Source: CAG-791 sp003447895
Lineage (GTDB): Bacteria; Bacillota; Clostridia; Lachnospirales; Lachnospiraceae
Length of the DNA stretch: 32,522 nt
Assembly (NCBI GenBank): GCA_946620035.1
Contig: CAMOMX010000012.1
Location: forward strand, 1 to 32,522
Reading direction: 5' to 3'
Shown here piece after piece: positions 10,401-17,351 of the stretch. The notes below the pieces were generated by a model. That model was not told the origin of the DNA. It did no database searches and saw only the letters and a program-made list of their open reading frames with translations. How positions within the stretch are numbered: position 1 is the first letter of the stretch; the number at the start of each line of letters is the position of its first letter. A program made the translations under genes and the position numbers.

Positions 10401-11810
10401 GTCCGGTCCGGGCTCCTCACAGATTCCGGCCAGAAGCTCCGTAAGAGCGTCTGTGTCCCCGGCTTTGTCGGGATTGTAGAGCATGAGAAGGGCGTAGGCG
10501 GCGGAAATAAAGGGGACGGCCATGGAGGTCCCGCTGAGCTTCTCATAGCTGCCGTTTCCACCCGAATAGGAGCTGTAAACAGCTTCCCCCGGCGCGCAGA
10601 AGTCGATCCCGCCGTAATTGGATTTGCGGTACAGCGTCTTCTGATAAGAGAGGGCGCTCACGGTGATACAGCCCTCGCAGCCGGCCGGGAGCGCGCCGAT
10701 CTCATAGAGGTCGCTCCCCTCATTGCCCGCGGAAGCGATGACGACGCAGCCTCTGCCGCACGCCTCGCGGATCGCGCTGCTGAGGGTCGCTTCATAAAGC
10801 TCATAGTCGTCGGTATGGAAGGTCCCGTTACTGTCCCGAAAGCTGTTTTTGGACAGACCGAGACTGAGATTGATGATATCCGCTCCGTTTGATGCGGCAT
10901 ACCGGATGGCGTCATGAACCGCCTGCACGGTCCCGCGCTTGTCTGCGTCGAGGACTTTGAGGGGCATGATCCTGACATTGGAGGGGGTATTTTCGGCAAT
11001 GATTCCGGCGACATGGGTCCCGTGGCCGTTTTCATCACTGCTGTAGTCCGTGCCGGCAAGAAAGCTCTTTCCACCGGTTATGCGGCCCGCCAAAAGCTCG
11101 TGGGAAGTGTTGACTCCTGTATCAATGACGGCCACGGTGACGGTCCGCCCGCCGAAGGAGCTGCGGGAAGCGCGCGCACAGACTTCGCTCATACCCATCA
11201 GGTCGCCGCCCCAGGTGGGGGAGACATCGTCGTAGGAGACCTCGGAATCGATCATGGTAAACAGAAGGCCGGCCGCACCGGCGGCGTTATTCGCCTCGCC
11301 GGAGGGAGCATCGCCGGAGGGAGCGGTGTCGGAAAGAGCGGGATCGGAAAGCCAGGCTCCGCTGTTGCCGTTCTCAGCATCCGGAGCGGAAGAGGAGGAA
11401 TCCGCCTCCTCATTTGTGCCCGATCCGCCTGCAGCTTCTTCGGAGGGGACTTGGGTGCCTTCGCCCGCGGCGTCTTCCTCTTTAGCAGCAGGCATTTCGG
11501 TCTCCCCGGAGGCGCTGCCTTCGCTCATGCCGGGAGAACTGTCCCCGGTTTTTCGGGGATCGGCCGCGGGGGCCGCCCCGCCTTGGTTGCCGTCCCCGGC
11601 AGGATCCTGAATCTCATTTTCCGCCTTGTCCCCGGCCGGATCCGATACGCCTTCGTCGGGGTAAGATCCGCCTCCGCCGCCGTTTTCCGGCGGGAGGGCA
11701 GATTCGGACACCTCCGTGTTTTCCGCGGCGCGTACGGCACAATGGCCGGTTCCGAATGGCTGCGCGAGTAATGCCAAAACCAGTGAGATCGTTACGATTA
11801 GTCTGTACAT
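7377..11810 (-). CDS. Membrane-anchored subtilisin-like (S8) serine protease with FN3, Ig-like and BspA-type LRR domains
   Basis: This 1477-residue secreted protease has an intact catalytic set: Asp230 (VIDTG), His266 (GHGTHVAG), oxyanion Asn363 (SAGNEG) and Ser429 (GTSMAVP). A signal peptide (1 to about 28) is followed by an acidic Ser/Glu/Gly linker to about 190. After the S8 domain come an FN3-like domain (about 490-575), an Ig-2-like domain (about 580-665) and a long array of BspA/LRR_5-type repeats to about 1180. A YDGSAHFP-type module precedes a Gly/Ser/Lys-rich tail. Residues about 1452-1468 form a hydrophobic span ending in a basic tail, which suggests membrane anchoring; no LPxTG is seen. 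The start at 11810 has AGGAG 5 bases upstream; an in-frame ATG at 11864 lies within a hairpin and is less likely. Its stop lies within the facing gene. It may process or tether neighbouring surface proteins (inference). Confidence 0.88.
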   Translation of the reverse strand: MYRLIVTISLVLALLAQPFGTGHCAVRAAENTEVSESALPPENGGGGGSYPDEGVSDPAGDKAENEIQDPAGDGNQGGAAPAADPRKTGDSSPGMSEGSASGETEMPAAKEEDAAGEGTQVPSEEAAGGSGTNEEADSSSSAPDAENGNSGAWLSDPALSDTAPSGDAPSGEANNAAGAAGLLFTMIDSEVSYDDVSPTWGGDLMGMSEVCARASRSSFGGRTVTVAVIDTGVNTSHELLAGRITGGKSFLAGTDYSSDENGHGTHVAGIIAENTPSNVRIMPLKVLDADKRGTVQAVHDAIRYAASNGADIINLSLGLSKNSFRDSNGTFHTDDYELYEATLSSAIREACGRGCVVIASAGNEGSDLYEIGALPAGCEGCITVSALSYQKTLYRKSNYGGIDFCAPGEAVYSSYSGGNGSYEKLSGTSMAVPFISAAYALLMLYNPDKAGDTDALTELLAGICEEPGPDSLYGYGLPVFADGVVPCDRPDCPVIRTVVPREDSITLKWEDQDGISYDIFRKADGEDGFQKAGSSDSGVFTDSNVSFNQSYTYYIEAFEPGHYSVSDRSEEVTARAYVAVTGISCRTYDPYDLMLSPGKSLYLHAAPVPISASFPKMIWTSENPEIATVTESGRVTAVSEGTTRIIIRSEDSSYPGSESYEVSVVSPEKCGDDLYWYFDEEQKRLVILGEGDMYDFTANSAPWFSDRFKIRQLHLGEDVTGIGENAFPGVTVTEIEGTGHIDRIGSGAFRTFTCYDTFPLAEGAVIAADAFESARLQKLVIPSGLTVDERFFARNSFGGFETEEDCRDYSVRDGALLSGDESRLIRYPYSLTGSFRIPETVTEIAPCAFKACTLASVQVPGTIDRIPDSAFESCYSLKSAALPDTITSIGAKAFYRCASLEAAELPPSLTYIGPHAFYRVRFDVLEIPASLTQIGAYALAGMEVSELHLPEGVTSLGEGALQSSNSSLQRLYLPASLARIGKECFDDTFSRSQIHYNGFTESFHAISGSAGQDYLGSRLIVDTGGETGGLSWRAYGESGHVTLTISGSGALPDYRTAQDAPWAPGRSEIERVVVGEGVTYLGKNSLCQMPSLKSLELPASVTGSPESYGYGLFLGDSGLEEFVCTFPEAESVTVLMSYLYGQYNGRPYKPPVIVRDSEGADLSPETGFRVAYQNTESAGQGSVRIDLTSGEADSGSVSVSLPFLVITDKLDGTDIKSLSSIELSPDAFTYDGSAHFPIVTVKSGIYTLQNGSDYRLSYPENCVETGRYTITATGIGVYTGTKSATFVIEPSAEDGKASGGDSGKGTGGGKNSGSAKETDGSKGSGNGKDPGRTKETDDSSDSGSGSSAERSGNAGPQRTVADASDRDAAGSQRRSTQEAQEAEKAEKAEKKAADNGASVREDVQNASAQKEPSPEEGKAPDDGNTSADGNVSFDGNASEQAQEETSGSSSRILFLLLLLPVLLYFVIRIFRAGLHRE
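7553..7585 (+). terminator. Intrinsic terminator for the surface-protein operon, inside the opposing protease gene
   Basis: The 12-nt arms GAGCCTTCCCCT (7553-7564) and AGGGGAGGGCTC (7569-7580), with one G-T pair, enclose a CTTC loop and are followed by five T residues on the plus strand. This is a textbook rho-independent terminator 131 bases after the stop of paralog 2. The same bases, read on the minus strand, are codons of the protease's low-complexity tail (KEPSPEEGKAP). Confidence 0.8.
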
Positions 11811-11823
11811 GTAAGCTCCTGTT

Positions 11824-11863
11824 ATTCGTGCGAATGTCCGCCGCTCATACAGAGCGGCGGACA
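11824..11863 (-). promoter_or_regulatory. Stable hairpin and short inverted repeat in the protease leader
   Basis: Between the oxidoreductase stop and the protease start, a perfect 12-bp stem (TGTCCGCCGCTC at 11835-11846, complement at 11852-11863) has a 5-nt loop. Next to it is ATTCG-TG-CGAAT (11824-11835). No T-run follows on either strand, so this is not a standard terminator. It may be an attenuating or RNA-processing element that separates expression of the two genes. No promoter was recognised in the gap. Confidence 0.5.
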
Positions 11864-11895
11864 AAAATCGGTTCGAATCTGCGGTGCCGGCAGAG

Positions 11896-14757
11896 TTACT
11901 GCTCTGTCGGATAATCCGATTTTCCGGTGACTTTTCTCTTGAGGATCTTAAATCCTCTCTTAAGCGCGTAGGGACCGACGCATTTCATCATCTCCTCCGC
12001 CGTGTGCATATCCGCGGCATGCGGGATATCGCGGGTGAGATGAATGGCGTCAAACTCACAGCGCGTCGTGCAGAGGCCGCAGCCGATGCACTGGTTCAGG
12101 TCGACGACAGTCGCGCCGCACTTCAGGCAGCGGTTTGCCTCTGCCCTGACCTGTTCCTCTGTGAACGGAAGGCGCAGGTCGCGGAAAGTCTCACCGGCTT
12201 TACCGGTCCTGAGGCCGGGGACCTGCCTCTTAGCATTGTCGTAGGACTCAAAGCGTACGTCGTCGCGGTCAAGCTCAATAAACTCGCGAAGGTCGCGCCC
12301 GATGGTGAGCGACTGGCCGGGGTGCACGAAGCGGTTGATGGAGACCATGCCTTCCCGTCCGTCCGCGATGGCGTCGATCGCAAAGCGCGCGCCGTGGTAA
12401 ATATCGCCGCCGACGAAGATGTCCGGCTCACCGGTCTGGAAGGTGGTCGGGTTGGCGATGGCGGTTCCGTTCGCGCGGATCTGGACACGCGTGCCCTCCA
12501 GGAGCCTTCCCCAGTCGGCGGACTGGCCGATCGCCATTAAAAGATTGCTGCAGGGGACGGTGATCGTCTCCTTCTCGTCATAGACGGGGGCAAATTTGTG
12601 CTGCTTGTCGTAGACGGAGACGCATTTCTTAAAGACGATGCCCGTGACCTTTCCGTTTTCGGAGAGAACTTCCTTGGGACCCCATCCGTTTCGGATAATG
12701 ATGCCCTCACTCTCCACCTCCGCAATCTCATCCTTTGCCGCCGGCATCTCTTCCCGGGACTCGAGACAGAGCATGGTGACTTTGCCGTCGGAAGCGCGGA
12801 GCGCGGAGCGGGCCACATCCGCCGCGACATTTCCGCCGCCGACAACGACGACGTCACCCTGAAGGCGGATGGAGCTGTCCTGATTGAGGCGGCGCAGGAA
12901 ATCGACACCGGTGGTGACGCCCTCCGCGTCTTCACCCGGGACACCCGAGAGCCTGCCGCCCTGAAGGCCGATGGCAAGATAGAAGGCCTTAAAGCCTAAG
13001 GCTCTGAGATCTTCGATCGTGATGTCTTTTCCGACCTCCACACCGCACTGTATTTTGACCCCCATTCTCTCCATGATCGCGATCTCGGCCTCCAAAACCT
13101 CCTTTTCGAGGCGGAAGGAGGGAATCCCGTTCATCAGCATACCGCCGGGGCGGCTCTCCCGCTCGAAGACGGTGACGGGGTATCCCTCAGAGCGCAGATA
13201 ATAGGCGGCGGAAAGACCCGCAGGTCCCGCGCCGATGACAGCGATGGGATAGTCGTCCCACTGTTTGCCCTCCCCGTTTTCGCAGACGGGCAGGTACCGG
13301 GAGAGCTCCGCGGACAGGCCTGTGAGGTCGCCCTTCTCCAGGAGTTCATTCATCAGGTCCAGCTCCCGGAGTGCCAGGAATTTCTTGATCTCGTCGATGG
13401 CGACGGGAGAATCGAGAAGTCCGCGGGTGCAGCGGTCCTCGCAGCGGCGGTTACAGATGGCGCCGCAGACAGCGGGGAAAGGATTGTCCTTCCGGATGAG
13501 CCCCAGGGCTTCCTGATAGCGGCCCTCAGCGGCCATCCGAATGTAGCCCTGAACAGCCAGGTGCGCGGGACAGGCGGTCTTGCACGGAGAGGTTCCGGTG
13601 TCGTAGCAGTTGATCTTGTTGTGGTCCCGGTAATCGGGATCCCACTTGTCCTCGCCCCAGATGTGGTCGTCCGGAAGCTCGTGCATAGGATATTTCACCT
13701 TGCTGCCGTCCGCCCTGCAGAGCTTCTGCCCAAGGCGCGCGGCGCCGGCGGGACATACTTCCACACATTTTCCGCAGGCGACACATTTCTCGGGATCCAC
13801 GTGCGCCCTGTAGGCGCTCCGGGACATATTGGGGGTGTTAAAGAGCTGGGACGTGCGAAGTCCGTAGCAGCTTCCGGGAGAGCAGTTGCAGATGCCGACG
13901 ATCCGGTTCGGACCGTCCAGGTTCGTGATCTGGTGCACGTAGCCCTTCCGCTCCGCGCGCTCGAGGATCTCCCTGACTTCCTCCCGGGTGACGTATTTGG
14001 CATCCTTGCCGCTGGTCACCAGAAACTCCGCGATATCGCCGACGCCGATGCACATGTGGCCCTCGATATCGCCGACCCCTTCTCCGCGGATGCGCTGAGC
14101 TTTCCGGCAGGCGCAGACCATAGTGCAGAAGGTGTCATACTTGTCGAGCCAGTGGGAGAGATGCTCCACACTGACCGAAGTGGAGGACGTGTCGATCGCC
14201 TTCTCCACGGGAATGACATGCATTCCGATGCCGGCGCCTCCGGGAGGCACGAGCCTGGCCGCCAGTTCCAGGGGCTCCTGCGGAGCCAGATTGAACATGG
14301 TCGCCACCTCCGGGTGCTTGTCGGCAAGCGTCTTGTGCTCGACCATGTACTCCCCGGAGCCCACGACCCACTTGGGGATCAGATACTGGATGTGATGATC
14401 CTCGTTGTCGCGGTTCTGTTCCAAAATACCGATCCACAGAAGGTGGTCGATGATCTTCTGCGCTTTCTGAACCCCTATATGGTTTCTCGCTGCCAGTTCC
14501 TTCGTGGTAAGCCCCACACGGCGCTTCTTAAAGCTGAGCAGAAAGGCGATCTCCCGCTTTGTGAGAAGGCGGTCCAGGATCCAGAAATCCATATGGTTTT
14601 CATGCATTCCGCCGGGGAGCTTTCTGGGGATGTTGTCGGTGATCATGCGCGCGAGTTTCATGACCATCTTTCTCTTTACCGGGTCGTCGCAGTGGTGGTC
14701 CGTGATCGGATAATCTCTCTCATTGACATGGATGGACGGGTTTACTTCCCTGGGCAT
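11896..14757 (-). CDS. FAD-dependent NAD(P) oxidoreductase with 4Fe-4S clusters (GltD-like)
   Basis: This 953-residue cytoplasmic flavoprotein probably moves electrons between NAD(P)H and iron-sulfur partners; its physiological substrate is not evident. The first ~300 residues include a winged-helix-like segment (GLTTKELAARNHIGVQKAQKI) and Cys-containing stretches. A 4Fe-4S motif follows (CVACGKCVEVCP). The middle is a GltD-type module: Cys-rich Fe-S segment (CKTACPAHLAVQGYI, CGAICNRRCEDRC), FAD-binding VIGAGPAGLSAAYYL, NAD(P)-binding VVGGGNVAADVAR and a GGD motif. A further C-terminal cluster (CIGCGLCTTRCEFDAI) precedes the end. It is much longer than a glutamate synthase small subunit (about 450-490), so it is a fused redox protein. 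The start at 14757 has AGGAGG seven bases upstream; an in-frame ATG seven codons earlier overlaps that site. Confidence 0.88.
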   Translation of the reverse strand: MPREVNPSIHVNERDYPITDHHCDDPVKRKMVMKLARMITDNIPRKLPGGMHENHMDFWILDRLLTKREIAFLLSFKKRRVGLTTKELAARNHIGVQKAQKIIDHLLWIGILEQNRDNEDHHIQYLIPKWVVGSGEYMVEHKTLADKHPEVATMFNLAPQEPLELAARLVPPGGAGIGMHVIPVEKAIDTSSTSVSVEHLSHWLDKYDTFCTMVCACRKAQRIRGEGVGDIEGHMCIGVGDIAEFLVTSGKDAKYVTREEVREILERAERKGYVHQITNLDGPNRIVGICNCSPGSCYGLRTSQLFNTPNMSRSAYRAHVDPEKCVACGKCVEVCPAGAARLGQKLCRADGSKVKYPMHELPDDHIWGEDKWDPDYRDHNKINCYDTGTSPCKTACPAHLAVQGYIRMAAEGRYQEALGLIRKDNPFPAVCGAICNRRCEDRCTRGLLDSPVAIDEIKKFLALRELDLMNELLEKGDLTGLSAELSRYLPVCENGEGKQWDDYPIAVIGAGPAGLSAAYYLRSEGYPVTVFERESRPGGMLMNGIPSFRLEKEVLEAEIAIMERMGVKIQCGVEVGKDITIEDLRALGFKAFYLAIGLQGGRLSGVPGEDAEGVTTGVDFLRRLNQDSSIRLQGDVVVVGGGNVAADVARSALRASDGKVTMLCLESREEMPAAKDEIAEVESEGIIIRNGWGPKEVLSENGKVTGIVFKKCVSVYDKQHKFAPVYDEKETITVPCSNLLMAIGQSADWGRLLEGTRVQIRANGTAIANPTTFQTGEPDIFVGGDIYHGARFAIDAIADGREGMVSINRFVHPGQSLTIGRDLREFIELDRDDVRFESYDNAKRQVPGLRTGKAGETFRDLRLPFTEEQVRAEANRCLKCGATVVDLNQCIGCGLCTTRCEFDAIHLTRDIPHAADMHTAEEMMKCVGPYALKRGFKILKRKVTGKSDYPTEQ

Positions 14758-14776
14758 AGCAAAACCTCCTTGGATC

Positions 14777-14826
14777 ATTCTGACTTATCATTCTGACTTA
14801 TTATTCTGACTTATTATTCTGACTTA
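14777..14826 (-). repeat. 13-bp tandem repeat (four units) in the oxidoreductase leader
   Basis: On the plus strand ATTCTGACTTATC (14777), ATTCTGACTTATT (14790), ATTCTGACTTATT (14803) and ATTCTGACTTA (14816) follow each other with a 13-bp period. They lie immediately upstream of the ribosome binding site of the oxidoreductase. They may be iterated binding sites or slippage products. There are no spacers, so this is not a CRISPR array. Confidence 0.85.
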
Positions 14827-15074
14827 GGTTTCAGTGCAGGCGTCTCCTCTGAAAGAGCCGGGCCATTGTGCTTTTTCGTGCGGGCATCGAAGAGCAGAAA
14901 GGACAGCGGCGCTTTTACGTATATATTACCATAGAGAAGTTCACACTCACATATTTTTGTTCCGGGGATTTAACTGACGGTTGTTTGTGCCGGCTTTTCG
15001 GAAAAGGTAAAATGGCGATACATAAAGAAGAATGGAAAAGTTTCGGATTCGGGCGGAAAGGCGGTGAGAGCGGC
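14827..15074. other. Divergent intergenic region
   Basis: This is the rest of the 317-bp gap between the oxidoreductase (minus) and the PcfJ-like gene (plus). On the minus strand near 14915-14930, TATGGTAATATA resembles an extended -10 box with no good -35. No convincing plus-strand promoter or terminator was found. The reading frame of the PcfJ-like gene stays open through this region back to an ATG at 14868, with a further ATG at 15012, but neither has a good ribosome binding site. Confidence 0.4.
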
Positions 15075-16919
15075 ATGGGAAGACAGAGCACAAAAAGACG
15101 CGGCATTTCGGAGACAGATACCGGGAAGCATGAGACGAAGAAGTATTACATCATCAATTCCGAGAGGTATCGCGGATGGTACTGCGGCAAATGCGGGAAA
15201 AAGCTCCCCATGGACAGATACAACGGGAAAAAGCACGCGGAAGCCTGCTGGAGCGGCGCGGACTATGAGACGGAGTTTATTCTGGAAGGGGCGGACCAGA
15301 TCTACAATCTGACGGCCTGTCCCGGAAAGGTGGTCCTCACACTCAGCCTCCCGCTCATCAAGAGGATTCCGGGCTTTCAGGACAGGTTTGAGGGGATGGA
15401 GCGGCTAAAGACATTCGAAGTCGTCTATAAGGCCGGAAGCAAGATCCCCGAAGTGACCTATGATCCGGCCGAAAGGGGACTGGAAAGCGTGCTTCACAAG
15501 ATCCGGCAGGGCCGGTTCAGAAGAGGGGAAAAAGCGAATGACGCAGAGATCCTCCACAGCGTATTTCCTTCGGTGATCGCGGTAGAGAGCCTGGAGATGT
15601 TTGATTTCATATACCGTCACAAAGGGTTCTGCGCCGAGCGGAAGATCCCGCCGGCTGTGGAAGAGAGGCTTCTGGGAACGCTTCCCGGAGATGGTGACAG
15701 CAGCTGTGAGAAGAAAGAGTCCAAAGCGGCGGACCTGAAGGTGACGAGCTACCGGTACCGCGGGGAGACGGTCATTCTGAGGGCCGTACTGAGAAAGCGC
15801 GGAGAACAGACAGTCTTCCTGTTTTCGAGAGGGTACGCGGCGTGCAGTGACATGTCCCGCGTCCCGGAGCTTCTCGAGACAGACTGCAGGCTCACAGAGG
15901 GGTCGGCAAATGCCATCCGCTCCTTCGACAAAGCGTATCCCGAATACATGCTGGGACGCTACGCGGAGAGATCGGACAATATACTGATTCCGCTTCTCGC
16001 GGCGGATTACCACTGCGGCATGGAGCTTGCGGCCAAAGCCGGGGCCGCCGGCGTAGCGGAGAACTGCCGGCAGCTGGAGGCCTTTGACCGGCATCCCTCG
16101 GAGTACGGGAACCTGAAAAAGCTCTTCGGAATCCCGGCCGGGATCCTGCGGGTTCTTGGCAGAGAGACGGCGACGACGGCCAATATCGAGAGAATGAAGG
16201 AAGTGTTTGAATACAACCCGCAGCTTCTGTGTTTTGACTTCTTTACTCCATCCATGATCGAATATCTCCACCGCGCGGACATTACGCATAAGCGGCAGGG
16301 CAATATGATCACCGAGACGGGCGGCTTTTCGGACCGGCAGAATCTGAGGATCCTCCGGTATCTGTCAGGGCACCCGGAGGAGGGCCATTATTTCTGCGAT
16401 TATCTGAGTGCCTGTTATATTCTCGGGGAGTTTCCCTACGGCCTGACCCCGGCCATCCCGATCAGGGAGGCGCACGACAGGACGGTGCTCAGGATCAGGA
16501 ATAACCGGAATGAGACCCTGAAACTGAATTTCAGAGATCAGGTCGGAAGCATTGCCTACCAGAGGCTGACAACCTGTGTGACAGAGGAGGATGAGGAGCG
16601 GTTTGAGGAGGACGCGTATATGGTGACCGCGCCCTGTGAGCCCGACGACCTGTTTATGGAGAGCCAGAACATGCATAACTGCGTGCGGATCTACACAGAC
16701 TCCGTTGCGAGAGGTCAGTGTAAGATCTACTTTCTCCGGAAGAAGAAGGAGCCGGACAAGAGCTTTGGCACGATCGAGGTGTCCGGAGACGGAAGCAGGC
16801 TGATCCAGGCCAAGGCCTTTGCGAACAGAAAACTTACGGTCAGCGCGCAGAGGTATGTGCGCAAATGGTGCGTGGTGAAGGGCATCCGCATCAGTACGGG
16901 CGATATAACCGTCCGGTAG
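15075..16919 (+). CDS. PcfJ-like protein with N-terminal zinc finger
   Basis: This 614-residue cytoplasmic protein has an N-terminal Cys/His zinc-finger-like segment (WYCGKCGKKL, then H and C in KHAEACW). Its C-terminal region resembles PcfJ, a protein named from the enterococcal conjugative plasmid pCF10: an M-x-NCVRIY segment, a YFLR-KKK strand and TIE with a later QAKAFANRKL. The molecular role of PcfJ-like proteins is not established. No relaxase, coupling protein or other conjugation gene is visible here, so it is a solitary copy. The start at 15075 was chosen for its GGCGGTGA site, close to the consensus; 15012 or 14868 are in-frame alternatives. A strong terminator follows directly, so it is probably transcribed alone. 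Confidence 0.7.
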   Translation: MGRQSTKRRGISETDTGKHETKKYYIINSERYRGWYCGKCGKKLPMDRYNGKKHAEACWSGADYETEFILEGADQIYNLTACPGKVVLTLSLPLIKRIPGFQDRFEGMERLKTFEVVYKAGSKIPEVTYDPAERGLESVLHKIRQGRFRRGEKANDAEILHSVFPSVIAVESLEMFDFIYRHKGFCAERKIPPAVEERLLGTLPGDGDSSCEKKESKAADLKVTSYRYRGETVILRAVLRKRGEQTVFLFSRGYAACSDMSRVPELLETDCRLTEGSANAIRSFDKAYPEYMLGRYAERSDNILIPLLAADYHCGMELAAKAGAAGVAENCRQLEAFDRHPSEYGNLKKLFGIPAGILRVLGRETATTANIERMKEVFEYNPQLLCFDFFTPSMIEYLHRADITHKRQGNMITETGGFSDRQNLRILRYLSGHPEEGHYFCDYLSACYILGEFPYGLTPAIPIREAHDRTVLRIRNNRNETLKLNFRDQVGSIAYQRLTTCVTEEDEERFEEDAYMVTAPCEPDDLFMESQNMHNCVRIYTDSVARGQCKIYFLRKKKEPDKSFGTIEVSGDGSRLIQAKAFANRKLTVSAQRYVRKWCVVKGIRISTGDITVR

Positions 16920-16966
16920 AGCGGGCGGTGGCGGCCGGCAAAATACAGAACGAAAATACAGAACAG

Positions 16967-17002
16967 GAGCGTGTGAAGATTCGTTTTCACACGCTCTTTT
17001 TT
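16967..17002 (+). terminator. Intrinsic terminator of the PcfJ-like gene
   Basis: A perfect 11-bp stem (GAGCGTGTGAA at 16967-16977, TTCACACGCTC at 16986-16996) extends inward through GA/TT to a TTCG tetraloop and is followed by six T residues. It sits 47 bases after the stop codon. Confidence 0.92.
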
Positions 17003-17010
17003 GACTGGAT

Positions 17011-17043
17011 GCACGAAATAAATGAAAAACGAGGAACTATAGT
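17011..17043 (+). promoter_or_regulatory. Probable promoter for the tandem RNA modules and secreted hydrolase
   Basis: TATAGT (17038-17043) is preceded at 17011 by GCACGAAATAA, the same 11-mer at the same 27-base offset as at the window start. It follows a strong terminator and precedes the structured leader, the expected place for a promoter. No consensus -35 is present at the usual spacing. Confidence 0.5.
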
Positions 17044-17069
17044 AAAGATTAACATCCTAAGTTTGAACA

Positions 17070-17216
17070 GGAGGAAAGAGTGAAAAATCACTCTGATGAG
17101 CTGATTTTTCACTCGCAAGGTTTGCGTCGAAGCGCCGCAAACCTTGTGAGATCGCATCGGAGAATTCGCCTTCGCGAAATTCTCCTCGCGTGTCTCAGCG
17201 CAAAGCGCTTCGACAT
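17070..17216 (+). ncRNA. Structured RNA module, unit 1 (hairpins plus 9-bp pseudoknot)
   Basis: I do not recognise this as a named RNA family. It opens with a Shine-Dalgarno-like GGAGG and GTG (17080). H1 is a perfect 13-bp hairpin (GAGTGAAAAATCA at 17078-17090, complement 17102-17114) that includes the GTG. H2 is an 11-bp stem (17116-17126 with 17136-17146) with a 9-nt loop TCGAAGCGC (17127-17135). H3 is GGAGAATT (17159-17166) with AATTCTCC (17178-17185). The whole H2 loop is complementary to GCGCTTCGA at 17205-17213, giving a pseudoknot. Three bases later the next GGAGG begins. The first 45 nt are identical to unit 2. The strand call is inferred from the downstream gene. Confidence 0.6.
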
Positions 17217-17351
17217 GGAGGAAAGAGTGAAAAATCACTCTGATGAGCTGATTTTTCACTCACGAGGTTTGTGCCGGAGCGTCACAAACCTCGATGATCG
17301 CATCGGCGAATCTGATATTCGCCTCGCGTTTCGTCGCTGACGCTCCGGAAT
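17217..17351 (+). ncRNA. Structured RNA module, unit 2 (covarying copy adjoining the hydrolase start)
   Basis: The first 45 nt (17217-17261) repeat unit 1 exactly; the rest diverges in sequence but keeps the fold. H2 is CGAGGTTTGTG (17263-17273) with CACAAACCTCG (17283-17293). Its loop CCGGAGCGT (17274-17282) pairs with ACGCTCCGG (17340-17348). H3 is GGCGAAT (17305-17311) with ATTCGCC (17317-17323). Compared with unit 1, three pseudoknot pairs, two H2 pairs and one H3 pair have changed on both sides so that pairing is kept. Three bases after the pseudoknot strand comes the GAGAGGG that serves the GTG start of the hydrolase gene, the same geometry as at the unit 1 to unit 2 junction. A cis-acting translational control role is inferred. 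Confidence 0.6.

Noticed and set aside
9591..10892. 433-codon open frame antisense to the protease
   Set aside because: The opposite strand encodes the intact S8 catalytic domain and Ig-like region; this frame has no motif, ribosome binding site or promoter.
13561..14796. 411-codon open frame antisense to the oxidoreductase
   Set aside because: It mirrors the Fe-S/FAD protein codons in GC-rich sequence; no motif or ribosome binding site supports it.
14777..14826. Possible CRISPR array
   Set aside because: The 13-bp units are directly adjacent with no spacers, and no cas genes are present.
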